Program-made: the position numbers and the translations under genes | Origin: CAIMZW01 sp037130455 | GTDB taxonomy: Bacteria > Actinomycetota > Actinomycetes > Nanopelagicales > Nanopelagicaceae | Length of the DNA: 15,066 nucleotides | Direction of reading: 5' to 3' | Assembly (NCBI GenBank): GCA_037130455.1 | Contig: JBAXSZ010000041.1 | Location: 1-15,066, forward strand | The notes under the pieces: model-generated | Told to the model about the DNA's origin: nothing | What the model saw: the letters and a program-made list of their open reading frames with translations, nothing else | Database searches by the model: none | Part shown: one piece after another, positions 14,464-15,066 of the stretch | Position numbering within the stretch: position 1 is the first letter of the stretch | How the letters are laid out: each line of letters starts with the position of its first letter

Positions 14464-14482
14464 CTTTCGTCAGTAGGCTGCA

Positions 14483-14512
14483 AAAAGCCCCCAAGTAATT
14501 TTGGGGGCTTTT
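14483..14512. terminator. Bidirectional rho-independent terminator (copy 1)
   Basis: Twelve-base stem AAAAGCCCCCAA / TTGGGGGCTTTT with loop GTAATT, and T-runs on both strands. It can end the plus-strand DUF4440/unknown pair and stop minus-strand tRNA transcripts. It is nearly identical to the terminator at 14966, including the shared tail CTAATTTCTA. Confidence 0.88.
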
Positions 14513-14516
14513 CTAA

Positions 14517-14732
14517 TTTCTAATAATAGTTAACGGACTTTCCGGATCGGGAAAGACAACTCTTGCCTCGCAACGTCACTGGTTACACGCAGAGAGTCGC
14601 GATAATTCCAGCAGCGATTGGCAATTGTGGAGTACAAATGCACAGCCGCTGGGTTTTGGTTTTGTCCATCGAGTCGATTCTAAGAATCCGTTTAATATCG
14701 AGGACTTAATACGAAAACTAAACATTGAATGA
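14517..14732 (+). pseudogene. Possible P-loop kinase/ATPase remnant
   Basis: An open frame of 71 codons with no usable start at its 5' end, starting in the tail of terminator copy 1 and ending at TGA 14730-14732. It reads IIVNGLSGSGKTTLA, a hydrophobic strand followed by a full Walker A (GxxxxGKT), as in small nucleotide or sugar kinases. What follows (HWLHAESRD, then FNIEDLIRKLNIE) matches no later motif I know. It is best read as a decayed or truncated gene; chance cannot be excluded. Confidence 0.3.
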
Positions 14733-14739
14733 TTCTGAA

Positions 14740-14769
14740 ATGGCCCTCGCCCGACGAATCGAAGGCCAT
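14740..14769. repeat. ATGGCC / GGCCAT inverted repeat
   Basis: Six-base arms (14740-14745 and 14764-14769) around an 18-base spacer, 10 bases downstream of the tRNA on the minus strand. No T-run follows. It might be a processing hairpin or weak terminator of the tRNA transcript. Confidence 0.25.
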
Positions 14770-14779
14770 CCCATCATTG

Positions 14780-14852
14780 TGCGAACGGTGAGAATCGAAC
14801 TCACGACCTTCCGTTCGTCATACAGATGCTCTATCCGCTGAGCTACAGCCGC
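14780..14852 (-). tRNA. tRNA with anticodon GAC (reads as Val), irregular acceptor stem
   Basis: A 73-base cloverleaf folds on the minus strand: D-stem GCTC/GAGC, anticodon stem TCTGT/ACGGA with loop ATGACGA (anticodon GAC), variable AGGTC, and T-arm GTGAG-TTCGATT-CTCAC. The acceptor GCGGCTG / CGTTCGC has one C-U mismatch and two wobbles; A73 follows, and CCA is not encoded. A73, A35 and C36 fit valine identity. G37 and the A32/A38 pair are unusual. The 5' half closely resembles what I know of actinobacterial tRNA-Arg(ACG), so it may be a diverged duplicate. Confidence 0.7.
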
Positions 14853-14965
14853 ACACGAGAAAGTTACATTTATTGAGAAGTAGCCAAAGCTCGAATGAAT
14901 TGAAATGCTAATAAATGAGTCTTGTTTAAAGTGATACTCTTTATCACCGTACGTCAAATGGATGC

Positions 14966-14995
14966 AAAAGCCCCCAAGAAACTTTGGGGGCTTTT
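14966..14995. terminator. Rho-independent terminator (copy 2), downstream of tRNA-Arg
   Basis: Same AAAAGCCCCCAA / TTGGGGGCTTTT stem as copy 1, loop GAAACT, again followed by CTAATTTCTA on the plus strand. On the minus strand it lies 18 bases after the tRNA-Arg 3' end and is its natural terminator. Confidence 0.88.
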
Positions 14996-15013
14996 CTAAT
15001 TTCTAGCTCTATG

Positions 15014-15066
15014 CGCGCTTGAAGGGATTCGAACCCCTAACCTTCTGATCCGTAGTCAGATGCTCT
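15014..15066 (-). tRNA. tRNA-Arg(ACG), 3' part (5' end outside window)
   Basis: Reading the minus strand from the window edge: the 3' strand of the D-stem (GAGC), anticodon stem TCTGA/TCAGA with loop CTACGGA (anticodon ACG), variable AGGTT, T-arm AGGGG-TTCGAAT-CCCTT, acceptor 3' strand CAAGCGC and G73. CCA is not encoded. The 5' acceptor and most of the D-arm lie beyond base 15066. Confidence 0.9.

Noticed and set aside
14718..14957. Minus-strand 79-residue frame containing VAQRIEHLYDERKVVSSILTV
   Set aside because: It is the translation of the tRNA gene at 14780-14852, a common annotation artefact.
1..15066. CRISPR arrays, insertion sequences or phage genes
   Set aside because: No regularly spaced repeats, transposase motifs or phage proteins were seen anywhere in the window.

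Overview
The window looks like part of the chromosome of a moderately low-GC actinobacterium, most likely a freshwater Nanopelagicales (acI, Planktophila-like) lineage. The evidence is actinobacterial protein families (a DUF4440 protein with the FGASGR signature, a conserved actinobacterial unknown ending in a WPSDR/EIDF/GGS block, a TAT-type Rieske protein), tight gene packing and several starts that look leaderless. The taxonomic call is inference; no marker gene is present.

Layout. 1-942 (+): the end of an aldo/keto reductase and a small cupin. 954-1880 (-): heme A synthase CtaA. 2021-7455 (-): a five-gene operon read right to left as periplasmic-type substrate-binding protein, two permeases, ATPase, and a two-domain enzyme fusing a glycerophosphodiester phosphodiesterase (GDPD) to an inositol-monophosphatase-like phosphatase. 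The genes overlap or nearly touch. The promoter region holds a dyad 13/15 identical to the lac operator and a leader that could fold into a long hairpin. 7605-9394 (-): metY-like O-acetylhomoserine sulfhydrylase coupled to a CoA-binding protein. 9509-9967 (+): a divergent, probably leaderless cupin. 10009-11457 (-): a TAT-exported Rieske protein with a Pro/Ser/Thr linker, and a NodB-type deacetylase without a signal peptide. 11558-13121 (+): a possible micro-ORF, a methyltransferase-fold protein and a TupA-like ATP-grasp protein, abutting and probably making a cell-surface polymer. 13195-14367 (+): a DUF4440 protein and a conserved unknown. 14368-15066: mostly non-coding, with two near-identical terminators 483 bp apart, a P-loop-like gene remnant, an odd tRNA reading as Val(GAC), and the 3' part of tRNA-Arg(ACG).

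The most interesting system is the 2021-7455 operon. It reads as an uptake-and-cleave cassette: the ABC transporter imports a phosphodiester such as glycerophosphoinositol, the GDPD domain splits it, and the fused IMPase domain removes phosphate from the monoester product. Substrate and regulation are hypotheses. The fusion, gene order, couplings and operator-like dyad are seen directly.
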